This document shows positions 49,497 through 59,300 of a stretch of 64,000 nt of DNA, piece by piece. Within the stretch, counting starts at the first letter, position 1. Each line of letters begins with the position of its first letter. Location of the stretch: the NCBI RefSeq assembly GCF_900105335.1, contig NZ_LT629770.1, positions 2,976,001 to 3,040,000 of the forward strand. The letters are read 5' to 3'. Below the pieces are notes generated by a model. That model was not told where the DNA came from, searched no databases, and saw nothing but the letters and a program-made list of their open reading frames with translations. The position numbers were made by a program, and so were the translations under genes. The stretch is from Microbacterium paraoxydans. Its GTDB lineage: Bacteria; Actinomycetota; Actinomycetes; Actinomycetales; Microbacteriaceae.

Positions 49497-49994
49497 ATGA
49501 CCACGCGGATGCTGCTCCTCGCCGACACGCACGTCCCGAAGCGCGCGAAGCGGCTGCCGGACGCGGTGCTCCGGGCGATCGACGAGGCCGACGTCGTCGT
49601 GCACGCGGGGGACTGGGTCGATCTCGCCACCGTCGAGCTGCTCCAGGCCCGCGCGCGCGTGCTCCACGGCGTGCACGGCAACAACGACGGCCCCGAGATC
49701 CGCCGGGTGCTGCCGGAGATCGCGCGGTTCACCGTGGAGGACACCGCCGTCGCCGTCATCCACGAGACGGGCGCCGCGACCGGGCGCGAGAAGCGGATGG
49801 ATCTGGCCTTCCCCGACGCCGACCTGCTGGTCTTCGGGCACTCGCACATCCCCTGGGACACCGTGACGCCGAACGGGCTGCGGCTGCTCAACCCGGGCTC
49901 TCCCACCGACCGACGCCGGCAGCCGGTGCACACGATGATGCACGTCGTGGTCGACGGGCGCGATGTCGAGGCGACCCTGGCGCCGCTCCGATGA
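49497..49994 (+). CDS. YfcE-type metallophosphoesterase
   Basis: A 165-residue calcineurin-like phosphodiesterase. Metal-site motifs are LLADTHVPK near residue 8, VVHAGDWVD near 36, GVHGNNDGPE near 62, and VFGHSHIPW near 116, all present. Such short enzymes (YfcE/MJ0936 class) hydrolyse phosphodiesters such as bis-p-nitrophenyl phosphate; a natural substrate is not known. ATG 49497 follows GGAGGGGG. It overlaps the next gene by four bases (ATGA). Confidence 0.9.
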   Translation: MTTRMLLLADTHVPKRAKRLPDAVLRAIDEADVVVHAGDWVDLATVELLQARARVLHGVHGNNDGPEIRRVLPEIARFTVEDTAVAVIHETGAATGREKRMDLAFPDADLLVFGHSHIPWDTVTPNGLRLLNPGSPTDRRRQPVHTMMHVVVDGRDVEATLAPLR

Positions 49995-50494
49995 CGGGCG
50001 ACGCAGCCGACGGGCCGATCGGCTACCGGGCGCCGATGCGCTCCCGCGACGATGCCGTCGCCCCGGGGGTCGCGGTCGAGCGCGCGCTCGCCGAAGGGGT
50101 GTGCGGCATGGGCGGGCGGCTCGACCGCGCGCCCCGTTCCCTGACCGCGGCGCTCGCGGCCGTCGACGCCCGTCATGGCGAGCGGTCGGCGCGGCGGCTG
50201 GAGCGGTTCGCGGCGCTTCCGACGGGAACCCTCGTCTGGACGCGGGACGCCGACGGGTACTTCTGGCTCGGGACGCTGACGGGGCCGTGGCGCTACGACG
50301 ACGATCCGGCGGCGGTGGCGGCAGACCTCGTGCACGTGCGCGACTGCACCTGGTCGTCGCGCCCGGTGGCGCCTTCCGATGTCCCGCCGGGCGTCACGGC
50401 CACGTTCGCCCGCGGGGGACGCAACGGCCAGCGCATCCGCACGGCCGGGGTCGGGGAGCAGTCAGCCGCACTCTGGGAGCGCGGCCTCCGCTGA
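49991..50494 (+). CDS. Uncharacterised protein coupled to the phosphodiesterase
   Basis: A 167-residue protein that I do not recognise. The centre, TLVWTRDADGYFWLGTLTGPWRY, followed by VHVRDCTW and a basic Gly/Arg-rich region (FARGGRNGQRI), suggests a beta-rich fold, perhaps an SH3-like or nucleic-acid-binding domain. No signal peptide or membrane segment. ATG 49991 overlaps the phosphodiesterase stop, so the two are co-translated. Some databases label similar proteins GAF-domain; I could not confirm that. Confidence 0.7.
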   Translation: MTGDAADGPIGYRAPMRSRDDAVAPGVAVERALAEGVCGMGGRLDRAPRSLTAALAAVDARHGERSARRLERFAALPTGTLVWTRDADGYFWLGTLTGPWRYDDDPAAVAADLVHVRDCTWSSRPVAPSDVPPGVTATFARGGRNGQRIRTAGVGEQSAALWERGLR

Positions 50495-50502
50495 TCCGCG
50501 CC

Positions 50503-50862
50503 TCAGCGCCAGATCGCGGCGATGGCCGCGTTGACCGCGGTGAGGATGCCCACGAGCCAGAAGACCGCGGGCGGCACCACCTGGTCGCGCTTCTGGCGCG
50601 CCGTCCCGATCCCGAGCAGGGCGCCGATCGCGAGGAGGATGACGAGCTTCGTGCCGATCTTGGCGTAGTTCATCTCGACGCCCTCGGGAAGGCCCCACGG
50701 GGCGGCGAGGGCGAGGCCGGCGACCGCGGCGATCGTCATGCCGATGGTCATCAGACGCGTGAACACCCGCTTGCCGCCGAACGCCTGCGCCGCCCAGGCC
50801 CCGAAGAGCACGGCGAAGCCGATGAGGTGGACGAAGAGCACGATGTGGCGCAGGGTCTCCAT
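50503..50862 (-). CDS. Small integral membrane protein
   Basis: A 119-residue protein with four hydrophobic segments: residues about 5-25, 37-57, 68-88 and 97-117. A short cytosolic loop (ARQKRD) lies between the last two. I do not recognise the family. ATG 50862 lies 6 bases after TACGGT on the minus strand (50869-50874), and GAGGG also precedes it. It is convergent with the uncharacterised gene 49991-50494 and separate from the rib operon. Confidence 0.75.
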   Translation of the reverse strand: METLRHIVLFVHLIGFAVLFGAWAAQAFGGKRVFTRLMTIGMTIAAVAGLALAAPWGLPEGVEMNYAKIGTKLVILLAIGALLGIGTARQKRDQVVPPAVFWLVGILTAVNAAIAAIWR

Positions 50863-50947
50863 GCCCTCACCGTACGAGAGCGCGGCGTTCCGCGCCACCA
50901 AGGCACGCCTGACCTCGCGCCCGCGATCGGGCGCGAGGTGGAGGGAG

Positions 50948-51421
50948 TCAGCCGCGCAGCTCGCGGATCACGAGGGCGGTGCGCAGTGCGGCGTCCGCGG
51001 CCTCCGCGCCCTTGTCCTCCTTCGAGCCCTCCAGGCCCGCGCGGTCCAGCCCCTGCTTCTCGTCGTCGAGCGTGAGCAGCCCGAACCCGACCGGCTTGCC
51101 GGCATCGAGGGAGACGCGGGTGAGTCCGTCGGTCGCCGCCGCCGAGACGTACTCGAAGTGCGGCGTGCCGCCACGGATGATGACCCCGAGGGCGACCACC
51201 GCGTCCGCACCGCCGGCGAAGGCGGCCTGTGCGGCCACGGCGAGCTCGAACGAACCGGGCACTCGCACGAGCCGATGCGTCGCCCCCGCCTCGTCGAGCA
51301 CCCGCTGGGCGCCGGCGATCAGGCCGTTCGAGATCACCTCATGCCAGGTGCCGGCGATCACGACGATCTCCAGCCCCCGCCCGTCGATGTTCCCCGTCTT
51401 CGGTGCTCCGGCGCCGCTCAT
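50948..51421 (-). CDS. ribH: 6,7-dimethyl-8-ribityllumazine synthase
   Basis: A 157-residue lumazine synthase, which joins the RibB product (dihydroxybutanone phosphate) and the RibD pyrimidine product to form the riboflavin precursor. Characteristic blocks: HEVISNGLIAGA, VRVPGSFELAVAAQ, VVALGVIIRGGTPHFEYVS and GLLTLDDEKQGLDRAG (TLxTxxQAxxR region). ATG 51421 overlaps the ribBA stop by four bases. It is the last gene of ribD-ribE-ribBA-ribH. Confidence 0.96.
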   Translation of the reverse strand: MSGAGAPKTGNIDGRGLEIVVIAGTWHEVISNGLIAGAQRVLDEAGATHRLVRVPGSFELAVAAQAAFAGGADAVVALGVIIRGGTPHFEYVSAAATDGLTRVSLDAGKPVGFGLLTLDDEKQGLDRAGLEGSKEDKGAEAADAALRTALVIRELRG

Positions 51422-52686
51422 TCCTCGTCCTTTCCTGCCGCGAGGGCCTCGGCGAGCTCTGCTTCGCCGATGATGTGGCCCATGCGGTCGCGCTTGGTCT
51501 CCAGGTACTGGTGGTTGTTCGGGCCCACGCCCACGATCAGCGGCACCTGCTCGACGACGTCGAGGCCGAGCTCGCGCAGCTTGTTCACCTTGTCGGTGTT
51601 GTTGGTGAGCAGCCGGACCTTCGAGACGCCCAGGTCGGTGAGGATCCCGGCCGCCGCGGCGTAGTCGCGGGCGTCCGCCGGGAGCCCCAGTGCCAGGTTC
51701 GCGTCGACGGTGTCCAGGCCGTCCTCCTGCAGGCTGTAGGCCCGCAGCTTGTTGATGAGCCCGATGCCGCGCCCCTCGTGCCCCCGCATGTAGATGACGA
51801 TCCCGCCCTCGCGGTCGATCGCGTCCAGCGCGGCATCGAGCTGCGGCCCGCACTCGCACTTCTGGGAGCCGAACGCCTCGCCGGTGAGGCACTCGGAGTG
51901 CACGCGCACGAGGGCGGTCTCGGTCGGCTCGCCTGACACGACCGCGATGTGGTCGGTGCCGGTGACGCGGTCCTTGTAGGCAAGGAAGCGGAACGTGCCG
52001 TGGTCGGTGGGCACGGTGGCGTCGGCACGGAGGCTCACGCGGCGTCCGCGCTGGGCGGCCGGTGTGGCTCCGTCCGGGTCGATCTCGTTGAGGTGCGCGA
52101 TGAGCTGCTCGATCGTGATGACCGGTACGCCGTCGCGGGCGCCCAGTTCGAGAAGCCCGGGAAGCCGCATCATGCTGCCGTCCTCGGCGACGACTTCCGC
52201 GATCGCGCCGACGGGCCGGAGGCCGGCGAGCTTCATGAGCTCGACCGCTGCCTCCGTGTGACCGCTGCGCTCGCGCACACCGCCGTCGACGGCCCGGAGC
52301 GGCAGCACGTGGCCGGGGCGGATGATGCTCGTCGCCGTCGAGGACGGATCGGCCAGGACGTTGAGGGTGTGCGCCCGGTCGCTCGCGCTGATTCCCGTCG
52401 TCACCCCTTCCGCGGCGTCGACGCTCACGGTGTAGGCGGTGGAGCGGGCGTCTTCACTGGCCGCGACCATCGGCGGGAGGTTGAGGCTGTCCGCGAGGTC
52501 GGTGGGCATTGGCGCGCAGATGAAGCCGGACGACCAGCGCACCGTCCACGCCACCCATTCGGGGGTGGCGAGCTCGGCGGAGAGGACGACGTCCCCCTCG
52601 TTCTCGCGGTTCTCGTCGTCGGCCACGAGCACGGGCCGGCCGGCGCGCAGCGCCTCCAGGGCCTCGGGGATGGTTGCCAGGCTCAT
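51418..52686 (-). CDS. ribBA: Bifunctional DHBP synthase / GTP cyclohydrolase II
   Basis: A 422-residue fusion of RibB and RibA. Residues 1 to about 205 are the 3,4-dihydroxy-2-butanone-4-phosphate synthase (VLVADDENRENEGDVV, RPGHVLPLRA, RSGHTEAAVEL). Residues about 210-422 are GTP cyclohydrolase II with the zinc Cys set in VHSECLTGEAFGSQKCECG and RGHEGRGIGLINKL. It feeds both branches of riboflavin synthesis. ATG 52686 overlaps ribE. Confidence 0.96.
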   Translation of the reverse strand: MSLATIPEALEALRAGRPVLVADDENRENEGDVVLSAELATPEWVAWTVRWSSGFICAPMPTDLADSLNLPPMVAASEDARSTAYTVSVDAAEGVTTGISASDRAHTLNVLADPSSTATSIIRPGHVLPLRAVDGGVRERSGHTEAAVELMKLAGLRPVGAIAEVVAEDGSMMRLPGLLELGARDGVPVITIEQLIAHLNEIDPDGATPAAQRGRRVSLRADATVPTDHGTFRFLAYKDRVTGTDHIAVVSGEPTETALVRVHSECLTGEAFGSQKCECGPQLDAALDAIDREGGIVIYMRGHEGRGIGLINKLRAYSLQEDGLDTVDANLALGLPADARDYAAAAGILTDLGVSKVRLLTNNTDKVNKLRELGLDVVEQVPLIVGVGPNNHQYLETKRDRMGHIIGEAELAEALAAGKDEE

Positions 52687-53351
52687 CGCGAGCCCCCTTC
52701 CGGTGCGGCGCGGAACGCGAGCAGCCGCTCGACGTGCCGCGCGAGGATGTCGGTCTCGAGGTTCACGCGGTCGCCGACCGCGCGGGTGCCGAGGGTGGTC
52801 GCCGCCAGGGTCTCCGGGATGAGCGACACCTCGAACCAGTGCCCTCCCCGGGTCCCCGAGCCCTCCTGGGTCCCTGAGCCTGTCGAAGGGGTCGAAGGGC
52901 TCACCGCGCTCACTGTCAGCGAGGTGCCGTCGACCGAGATGGAGCCTTTGTCGACGACGAGTGGCGCGAGGTCGTCCGGAAGGCTGATGCGGAGCACGCT
53001 CCACTGCGCGCCCGGGCGCACCTCGAGCACGACACCGGTGCCGTCGACGTGGCCCTGCACGATGTGCCCGCCGAGCCGTGCGCCCACGGGCATCGCCTTC
53101 TCGATGTTGACCCTGGTCCCGACGGTCGCCGTGCCGAGGGCCGCGACGTCGAGCGTCTGCTTCATGACGTCCGCGTCGAAGGTCTCGGCGGTGGAGCCGA
53201 CGACGGTCAGGCAGACGCCGGAGACCGCGATCGACTCCCCGTGCACGGCGTCGGCGGCCGCCTTCGGGGCGCGGACGGTGAGCCGCCAGCCGTCGCCCGA
53301 CTCGGCGATGGCGGTGATCTCGCCGATCTCCTCGATGATTCCGGTGAACAT
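52683..53351 (-). CDS. ribE: Riboflavin synthase alpha subunit with a repeat-derived insert
   Basis: A 222-residue riboflavin synthase with two lumazine-binding barrels: MFTGIIEEIG opens the first, and KGSISVDGTSLTVSAV opens the second barrel's middle. It dismutates two lumazines into riboflavin. Between VSAV and WFEVSLIPET there are about 20 extra residues (SPSTPSTGSGTQEGSGTRGG). The DNA there contains the 23-bp-type element (52872-52890), so the insert was probably made by that repeat landing in a surface loop without breaking the frame. ATG 53351 overlaps ribD. Confidence 0.95.
   Translation of the reverse strand: MFTGIIEEIGEITAIAESGDGWRLTVRAPKAAADAVHGESIAVSGVCLTVVGSTAETFDADVMKQTLDVAALGTATVGTRVNIEKAMPVGARLGGHIVQGHVDGTGVVLEVRPGAQWSVLRISLPDDLAPLVVDKGSISVDGTSLTVSAVSPSTPSTGSGTQEGSGTRGGHWFEVSLIPETLAATTLGTRAVGDRVNLETDILARHVERLLAFRAAPEGGSR
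52872..52890. repeat. GAGCCTGTCGAAG element inside ribE
   Basis: CCCTGAGCCTGTCGAAGGG is the core of the repeats at 8040-8185 and 9834-9967. It is flanked by partial copies (GGGTCCCCGAGCCC just before, GGTCGAAGGGCTCA just after), so more than one unit inserted or decayed here. In the ribE frame it reads PSTGSGT. Confidence 0.9.
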
Positions 53352-54406
53352 CAGCGGCTTCCCTTCTCCGGGCCGGTGTGGTCCGGGTCGTCCACGTCCG
53401 CAGGATGCGCGATCGCGAGCAGGTCTGCGCCCAACGGCAGCCATTCGTCCACGACGAGGCGGCGCGCATCGTCGATCGAGCGGACGCCGATGTCGGACAC
53501 GGCCAGGCGCCTCCCGCCCAGGAGGACCGGGGCGACGTAGGCGAGCACACGGTCCGCGAGTCCGGCGGCGAGGAACGCGGTGGCGAGCGTCGGGCCGCCT
53601 TCCACGAACAGTGTCTGGATGCCGCGCGCGTGCAGCGCGGCGAGGACCGCCGACAGGTCGTGCGTGTCGAAGAACACCGGCGTGTGCGGATGACGGTGCA
53701 CCGCCGCATCCGCAGGGGTGGGTCGCGCTCCGATCACGACCGGGACGGGCTGATGCGGAAGGAGCTCGTCCCCGGCGCGGGCGGTGAGCGCGGGGTCGTC
53801 GGCGAGCACGGTGCCGGTGCCGACCGCGATGGCGTCGGCCTCGGCGCGTCGTCGGTGCACATCGGCACGCGCCTCGGGACCGGTGATCCACTGGCTGGTG
53901 CCGTCGTCCGCCGCAGCCCTGCCGTCGAGGCTCTGCGCCCACTTCACGGTGACGTGCGGACGGCCGCGCCGCGCCGCGAAGAGCCAGTCGCCGATCAGCG
54001 TGCGCGCCTCCGCGGCCCGTTCGCCGGACTCGACGCTCACGCCCGCGGCGCGCAGCCGCTCCGCGCCGCCGCCGGAGACCTCACCCGGGTCGTCGAGGGC
54101 GTAGACGACCCGTGCCACCCCGGCCTCGATGAGCGCGAGCGCGCAGGGACCGGTGCGACCGGTGTGGTTGCAGGGTTCGAGCGTGACGACCGCGGTCGCG
54201 CCGCGTGCGGCGCCGGGCGCGAGCTTCGACAGCGCGTCGACCTCGGCGTGCGGAGTGCCGGAGCCCCGGTGCCAGCCCTCGGCCAGCACCTCGCCGTCGG
54301 GGGAGAGGAGCACGGCGCCCACCTGCGGATTGACTCCGCGGGGGCCACGGGTCGCGAGGGCGAGCGCGCGATCCATCGCGCGGCGCTCTGTCGCGGTCAC
54401 TGCCAT
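53351..54406 (-). CDS. ribD: Riboflavin biosynthesis deaminase/reductase
   Basis: A 351-residue bifunctional RibD. The N-terminal deaminase (residues about 1-145) has HAEVDAL and TLEPCNHTGRTGPC with the zinc His and Cys residues. The C-terminal reductase (about 155-350) has VTVKWAQSLDGRAA, SQWITG and FVEGGPTLATAFL. ATG 54406 follows AGAGAGGA. The gene heads the operon and is preceded by an FMN riboswitch. Confidence 0.95.
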   Translation of the reverse strand: MAVTATERRAMDRALALATRGPRGVNPQVGAVLLSPDGEVLAEGWHRGSGTPHAEVDALSKLAPGAARGATAVVTLEPCNHTGRTGPCALALIEAGVARVVYALDDPGEVSGGGAERLRAAGVSVESGERAAEARTLIGDWLFAARRGRPHVTVKWAQSLDGRAAADDGTSQWITGPEARADVHRRRAEADAIAVGTGTVLADDPALTARAGDELLPHQPVPVVIGARPTPADAAVHRHPHTPVFFDTHDLSAVLAALHARGIQTLFVEGGPTLATAFLAAGLADRVLAYVAPVLLGGRRLAVSDIGVRSIDDARRLVVDEWLPLGADLLAIAHPADVDDPDHTGPEKGSR

Positions 54407-54474
54407 CCGTCGTCCTCTCTGCGGCCTCGGGGTCGCTGCAGGGTGGCGGAACGGACGCACGCGCGTGCGCCTCG

Positions 54475-54612
54475 TGCTGCCTCCCTTCCGGACTAGCGAG
54501 GTGTCCCTCGCATCACCGTCGGTTCCGGAATTCCACCGGATCGGCATCCCGATCACTCGGAACGCTCGCGGACTGTCACCGCCGGTTCGGATTCCCACCG
54601 ACCCCGGAGCAC
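54475..54612 (-). ncRNA. FMN riboswitch (RFN element)
   Basis: On the minus strand the leader of ribD contains GGGGTCGGTGGGAATCC, ACCGGCGGTGACAGTCCGC, GATCCGGTGGAATTCCGG, AACCGACGGT and AGTCCGGAAGGGAG in that order, the conserved blocks of the FMN aptamer. A likely -10 box TACACT (54625-54630) lies just upstream. Between the aptamer and ribD, GCGCACGCGCGTGCG (about 54446-54462) may form part of the switching stem. High FMN should lower expression of the rib operon. Confidence 0.93.
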
Positions 54613-54682
54613 GTTGCTGCTCTGAGTGTACTCAACGCGTCCGCGCCCGTTTCATTCCGTGGCAGGGGCCGTTCCCCGCGCC

Positions 54683-55546
54683 TCACTTGAGCAGGCGGGA
54701 GAGCCGCCGGTCGGCGAGCACCTTGCCGCCGGTCTGACAGGTGGGGCAGTACTCCAGAGAGCGGTCGGCGAAGAAGACGCTGCGCACCTCATCGCCGCAG
54801 ACCGGGCACGCCTCGCCCCGGCGGGCGTGCACCCGCATGCCGCGGCGCTTGGCGTCCTTGAGATCAGCCGGGGGTTTTCCCGCAGCGGCCGCCACGGCCT
54901 CGGCGAGGGTCTCCTGCATCGCCGCGAACAGGCGGTCGATCTCGGCGTCGTCCAGCGTGCCGGCGATCGCGTACGGCGACATGCGGGCCGCGTGCAGGAT
55001 CTCGTCCGAGTAGGCGTTGCCGATGCCCGCGATCACGCCCTGGTCGCGCAGCAGACCCTTGATCTGCATCCGTCGGTCGTCCAGCAGCGCGGCGAAGGCG
55101 TCGCGGGTGAAGGACGGATCGAGCGGGTCGGGGCCGAGCCGGGCGATGCCGGGCACCTCGGCGGGGTCGCGGACCACGTACACGGCCAGCGACTTCTTCG
55201 TCCCGGCCTCGGTCAGGTCGAAGCCGCTGCCGTCGTCGAGGGCGATCCGCAGCGCGATGGGCGACTTGCCCGGCTTGAGGAGCGTGGTCGGCAGGGTTTC
55301 GTACCAGCGCAGCCATCCGGCCTTCGCCAGGTGGAAGACGAGGTGCAGCTCGGACCCGCAGGACAGCACCACGAACTTGCCGCGGCGCTCCGCCCCGGTG
55401 ATCGCCGCGCCTTCCAGTGCCGAGATCGGCGGGTCGTAGGTCTTCAGCGCGGCGATCGCGGCCACGGAGGCACGGGTGATCGTGCGTCCGGTGGTGCGCT
55501 CGCCGAGGAACGCGACGAGTCCTTCGACCTCCGGCATCTCAGGCAT
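54683..55546 (-). CDS. Fpg/Nei-family DNA glycosylase
   Basis: A 287-residue bifunctional DNA glycosylase/AP lyase that removes oxidised bases. The catalytic N-terminus PEMPEVE follows the initiator Met, the helix-two-turn-helix includes QGVIAGIGNAYSDEILHAA, and the C-terminal zinc finger is CPVCGDEV...EYCPTC. Whether it is closer to Fpg or to Nei-like actinobacterial paralogues I cannot decide. CAGGAT lies 6 bases before ATG 55546. Confidence 0.92.
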   Translation of the reverse strand: MPEMPEVEGLVAFLGERTTGRTITRASVAAIAALKTYDPPISALEGAAITGAERRGKFVVLSCGSELHLVFHLAKAGWLRWYETLPTTLLKPGKSPIALRIALDDGSGFDLTEAGTKKSLAVYVVRDPAEVPGIARLGPDPLDPSFTRDAFAALLDDRRMQIKGLLRDQGVIAGIGNAYSDEILHAARMSPYAIAGTLDDAEIDRLFAAMQETLAEAVAAAAGKPPADLKDAKRRGMRVHARRGEACPVCGDEVRSVFFADRSLEYCPTCQTGGKVLADRRLSRLLK

Positions 55547-55596
55547 GCAGCCATCCTGTCACCGGGGTCCGACGCTGTCACGCGTGGGACGTGCGG

Positions 55597-56160
55597 TCAG
55601 AGCATCGGCCACTCGACCGGCGTCCGGTCGTCGTCGCGCAGCAGCCCGGCGAGCCAGCCGTCGTCCCGTCCGCGCTGGCTGGTGAGTCCCTGACGCATGG
55701 TGCCTTCGAAGCGGAAGCCGAGGGCGCGGGCGGCGCGGGCGGAGGGGACGTTGCCCACGACGGCCTGCCAGCGGATGCGGGCGAGGCCGAGCTCCGCGAA
55801 GCCCCAGTCGAGCACGGCCCGCGCGGCCTCGACGAGGTAGCCGCGGCCGCGGGCGTCCGCGACGACCCAGTAGCCGAGCTCGGCATGGCCCCCGGCCGGA
55901 TGCTCCCCGATGTGGTGGAGTCCGACCATGCCCACGAGGACGTCGTCGGCGTAGACACCCCAGACGGTCTGCGAGCCGTCCTCCCACCACTGCTCGACGA
56001 GGGCGACGAAGTCCTCCGCGTCCTGCCGGAAGTAGGGGGAGGGCACCGTCGTCCACCGCGCGATCTCCGGGTCCTGGCACGCCTCGGTGATCGCGTCGAC
56101 ATCCGCCTCCGTCGGGGCATGGAGGACGAGTCGTGCGGTGGTGAGGGTGACCGGAAGCAT
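55597..56160 (-). CDS. GNAT acetyltransferase, RimJ/RimL type
   Basis: A 187-residue GNAT with the typical start LTTARLVLHAPTEADVDAI, the acetyl-CoA loop VVADARGRGYLVEAARAVL and the ending SARAARALGFRFEGTMRQG. It acetylates an amino group on a protein or small molecule, target unknown. ATG 56160 lies 6 bases after TAGGCT on the minus strand (56167-56172). Confidence 0.88.
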   Translation of the reverse strand: MLPVTLTTARLVLHAPTEADVDAITEACQDPEIARWTTVPSPYFRQDAEDFVALVEQWWEDGSQTVWGVYADDVLVGMVGLHHIGEHPAGGHAELGYWVVADARGRGYLVEAARAVLDWGFAELGLARIRWQAVVGNVPSARAARALGFRFEGTMRQGLTSQRGRDDGWLAGLLRDDDRTPVEWPML

Positions 56161-56177
56161 CCCTCCAGCCTAAAACG

Positions 56178-56256
56178 CTCGACCCGGCCCCTTCGGTTCG
56201 CCCCGGCCCCTTCCGCGCGTCCGTAACGGGGTGGGAGGTACGGAAAGGGGTGGGAT
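56178..56256. repeat. GACCCACCCCCTT-type hairpin (copy 4 of 4, diverged)
   Basis: GACCCGGCCCCTTCGG and CCCCGGCCCCTTCCG face GGAAAGGGGTGGG, with CGTAACGGGGTGGG between. It lies in the 143-base gap between the divergent GNAT and mfd starts, so here it cannot be a terminator for either. Confidence 0.65.
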
Positions 56257-56303
56257 GCAGGGAAGCCGACCGCAGTGTCCGTGGGCGCGATTAGGCTTGT
56301 CCG

Positions 56304-59300
56304 GTGACTGTTCCGGGGATTCTGCGCGCCTTGGAAGAGGCGTCTCTGTATCGTGACGCTCTCGCCTGGGCGCACACCGACGCCGACCTCGGCCTGGTCG
56401 ACGGGCTCGACGCGCCCGTGCTCGCCGGTCTGCTCGCCAAGCGTGCGGCGGCCGGCCACCCGGCGGCGCTGCTGGCCGTGGTGCCCACGGGGCGCCGGGC
56501 GGAATCGGTCGCGCAGGCCCTGGAGACGTACGTCCCGGACGCCGAGGTGCTCACCTTCCCCGCCTGGGAGACGCTGCCGCACGAGCGCCTCAGCCCCAGC
56601 CCGGACACGGTCGGCCTGCGACTGCAGACCCTGCGCCGCATCGCCGAATGGTCAGGGGAGCGTCCCCTCGTGGTCGTGGCCTCGGTGCGCGCCGCGCTCC
56701 AGCCCATCGCCGGGAACCTCGGCGACATCGTGCCACTGGAGTTGGCGGTGGGCAGCCGCGGCAATGAGCTCGACCACGTCGCCGAGCAGCTCGTCGAACG
56801 GGCATACTCCCGCGTCGACATGGTGTCGCGACGGGGCGAGTTCGCCGTCCGCGGCGGCATCCTCGACGTCTTCCCGCCCACGTCCGAGCACCCGTACCGC
56901 GTGGAGTTCTTCGGCGACGAGATCGATCAGATCCGCGCGTTCTCCGTGGCGGACCAGCGTTCCCTCCCCGGCGACGTGCCGCGCGTCGACCTGCCGCCCA
57001 GCCGCGAGCTCCTGCTCACGGCCGAGGTGCGGGAGCGCGCCAGGGCGCTCATCGGGGGCTTCCCGGCCATCAGCGGCATGCTCGAGAAGATGGCCGAGGG
57101 TATCCCGGTCGAGGGCATGGAGTCGCTACTGCCCGCGGTCGCCGGCCCCCTCAAGTCGCTCGTCGAGTATCTGCCCGAGGGCGCGGCGACCGCCGTGATC
57201 GACCCGGAGCGCTCGACCGCCCGCGCCCTCACCCTCGGCGAGACGAACCGCGAGTTCCTCGACGCCGCCTGGAGTGCGGCGACCTCCGGAGCCTCGGCCC
57301 CCATCGACCTCGGCGCCGGCGACTTCCTCACCATCGCCGACCTGCGCGAGGTCGTCCGCGACCGCGGCGGCGTGTGGTGGCGGCTGAGCCCGTTCGGGAT
57401 CGGCGACGCGACCGCGGAGAGCGTCGAGGCGGCCACCGTCATCCCGTCCTTCCACGGCAACGTCGACGGCGCCATCGCCTTCGTCGACGCGAAGGTCGCC
57501 GACGGCTGGCGGGTGGTCGTTCTCGCGACCGGACTCGGCCTCGTCGACCGCGCCCGGGACGTGCTCTCGGACCGTGGTATCGCGGCCCGGGTCGTCGAGA
57601 CCATCGCGGACGCGCCGGACCCGGGGGTCGCGACCCTCACGGTGGGTGGTGTCGAGGCCGGCTTCCAGGTGCCGGAGGCGAAGCTCGCCGTCCTCACCGA
57701 CAACGAGTTCTACGGCCGCACCATCGGCGGCGACCAGCGCGTCGTCAAGAAGCTCGCCTCCCGTCGGAAGAACGTCGTCGATCCGCTGCAGCTCAAGCAG
57801 GGCGACTTCGTCGTGCATGCCACGCACGGCATCGGCCGCTTCGTCGAGATGACCCAGCGCGAGGTCTCCACCGGGGGCCGCAACGCCGCGAAGTCCGTCC
57901 GCGACTACCTCGTGCTGGAGTATGCGCCGTCGAAGCGCGGCTACCCCGGCGACAAGCTGTACGTGCCCACCGACCAGCTCGATCTCCTGTCGAAGTACGT
58001 CGGCGGCGAGGCCCCGACGCTGTCGAAGATGGGCGGCAGCGATTGGGCGCAGGCCAAGGGCAAGGCGCGCAAGGCGGTCCGCGACATCGCCGTCGAGCTC
58101 GTCAAGCTCTACTCCGCCCGGATGAGCGCCAAGGGGTACGCCTTCGGCCCGGACACCCCCTGGCAGCGCGAGCTGGAGGAGGCGTTCCCGTTCGCGGAGA
58201 CCCAGGACCAGCTGCAGACCATCGACGAGATCAAGGCCGACATGGAGCGGCCCATCCCGATGGATCGGCTGCTCTCCGGCGACGTCGGCTTCGGCAAGAC
58301 CGAGGTCGCGGTCCGCGCGGCGTTCAAGGCGATCCAGGACGGCAAGCAGGTGGCGATGCTCGTCCCGACCACCCTGCTCGTCAAGCAGCACCTCGAGACG
58401 TTCACGGAGCGCTTCGCCGGGTTCCCGGTCAAGGTGCGGCCGCTGTCGCGGTTCCAGACCGACAAGGAGGCGCGGCTCACGCTGCAGGGCCTGCTCGACG
58501 GCTCGGTGGACATGGTGATCGGCACGCACCGCATCCTCACGGAGCAGGTGCTGTTCAAGGATCTCGGCCTCATGATCATCGACGAGGAGCAGCGCTTCGG
58601 CGTCGAGCACAAGGACGCGCTGAAGAAGATGAAGACCAACGTCGACATCCTCGCCATGAGCGCCACCCCGATCCCGCGCACGCTGGAGATGGCGGTCACC
58701 GGCATCCGCGAGATGTCGACCCTCGCCACGCCCCCGGAGGACCGGCACCCGATCCTCTCGTTCGTCGGACCCCGCAGCGACAAGCAGATCGCCGCCGCCA
58801 TCCGCCGCGAGATCCTCCGCGAGGGGCAGGTCTTCTTCGTGCACAACCGCGTGCAGTCGATCCAGCGGGTCGCGGCCGAGCTCGCCGAGCTGGTCCCCGA
58901 GGCGCGGATCGCCGTGGCGCACGGGCAGATGGGGGAGCACGCGCTGGAGCAGGTCGTCGACGACTTCTGGGAGCGCAAGTTCGACGTCCTCGTCTCGACC
59001 ACGATCATCGAGACCGGCCTCGACATCTCCAACGCGAACACGATCATCATCGACCGCGCCGACAAGTACGGGCTGAGCCAGCTGCACCAGCTCCGCGGAC
59101 GGGTGGGCCGCGGACGCGAGCGCGCCTACGCGTACTTCCTCTACGACGACATGAAGCCGCTGAGCGAGACCGCGGCCGACCGGCTGCAGACCATCGCGGT
59201 CAACAACGACCTCGGCTCCGGAATGCAGGTCGCCCTCAAGGACCTCGAGCTGCGCGGTGCCGGAAACCTCCTCGGTGCCGAGCAGGCCGGGCACATCGCC

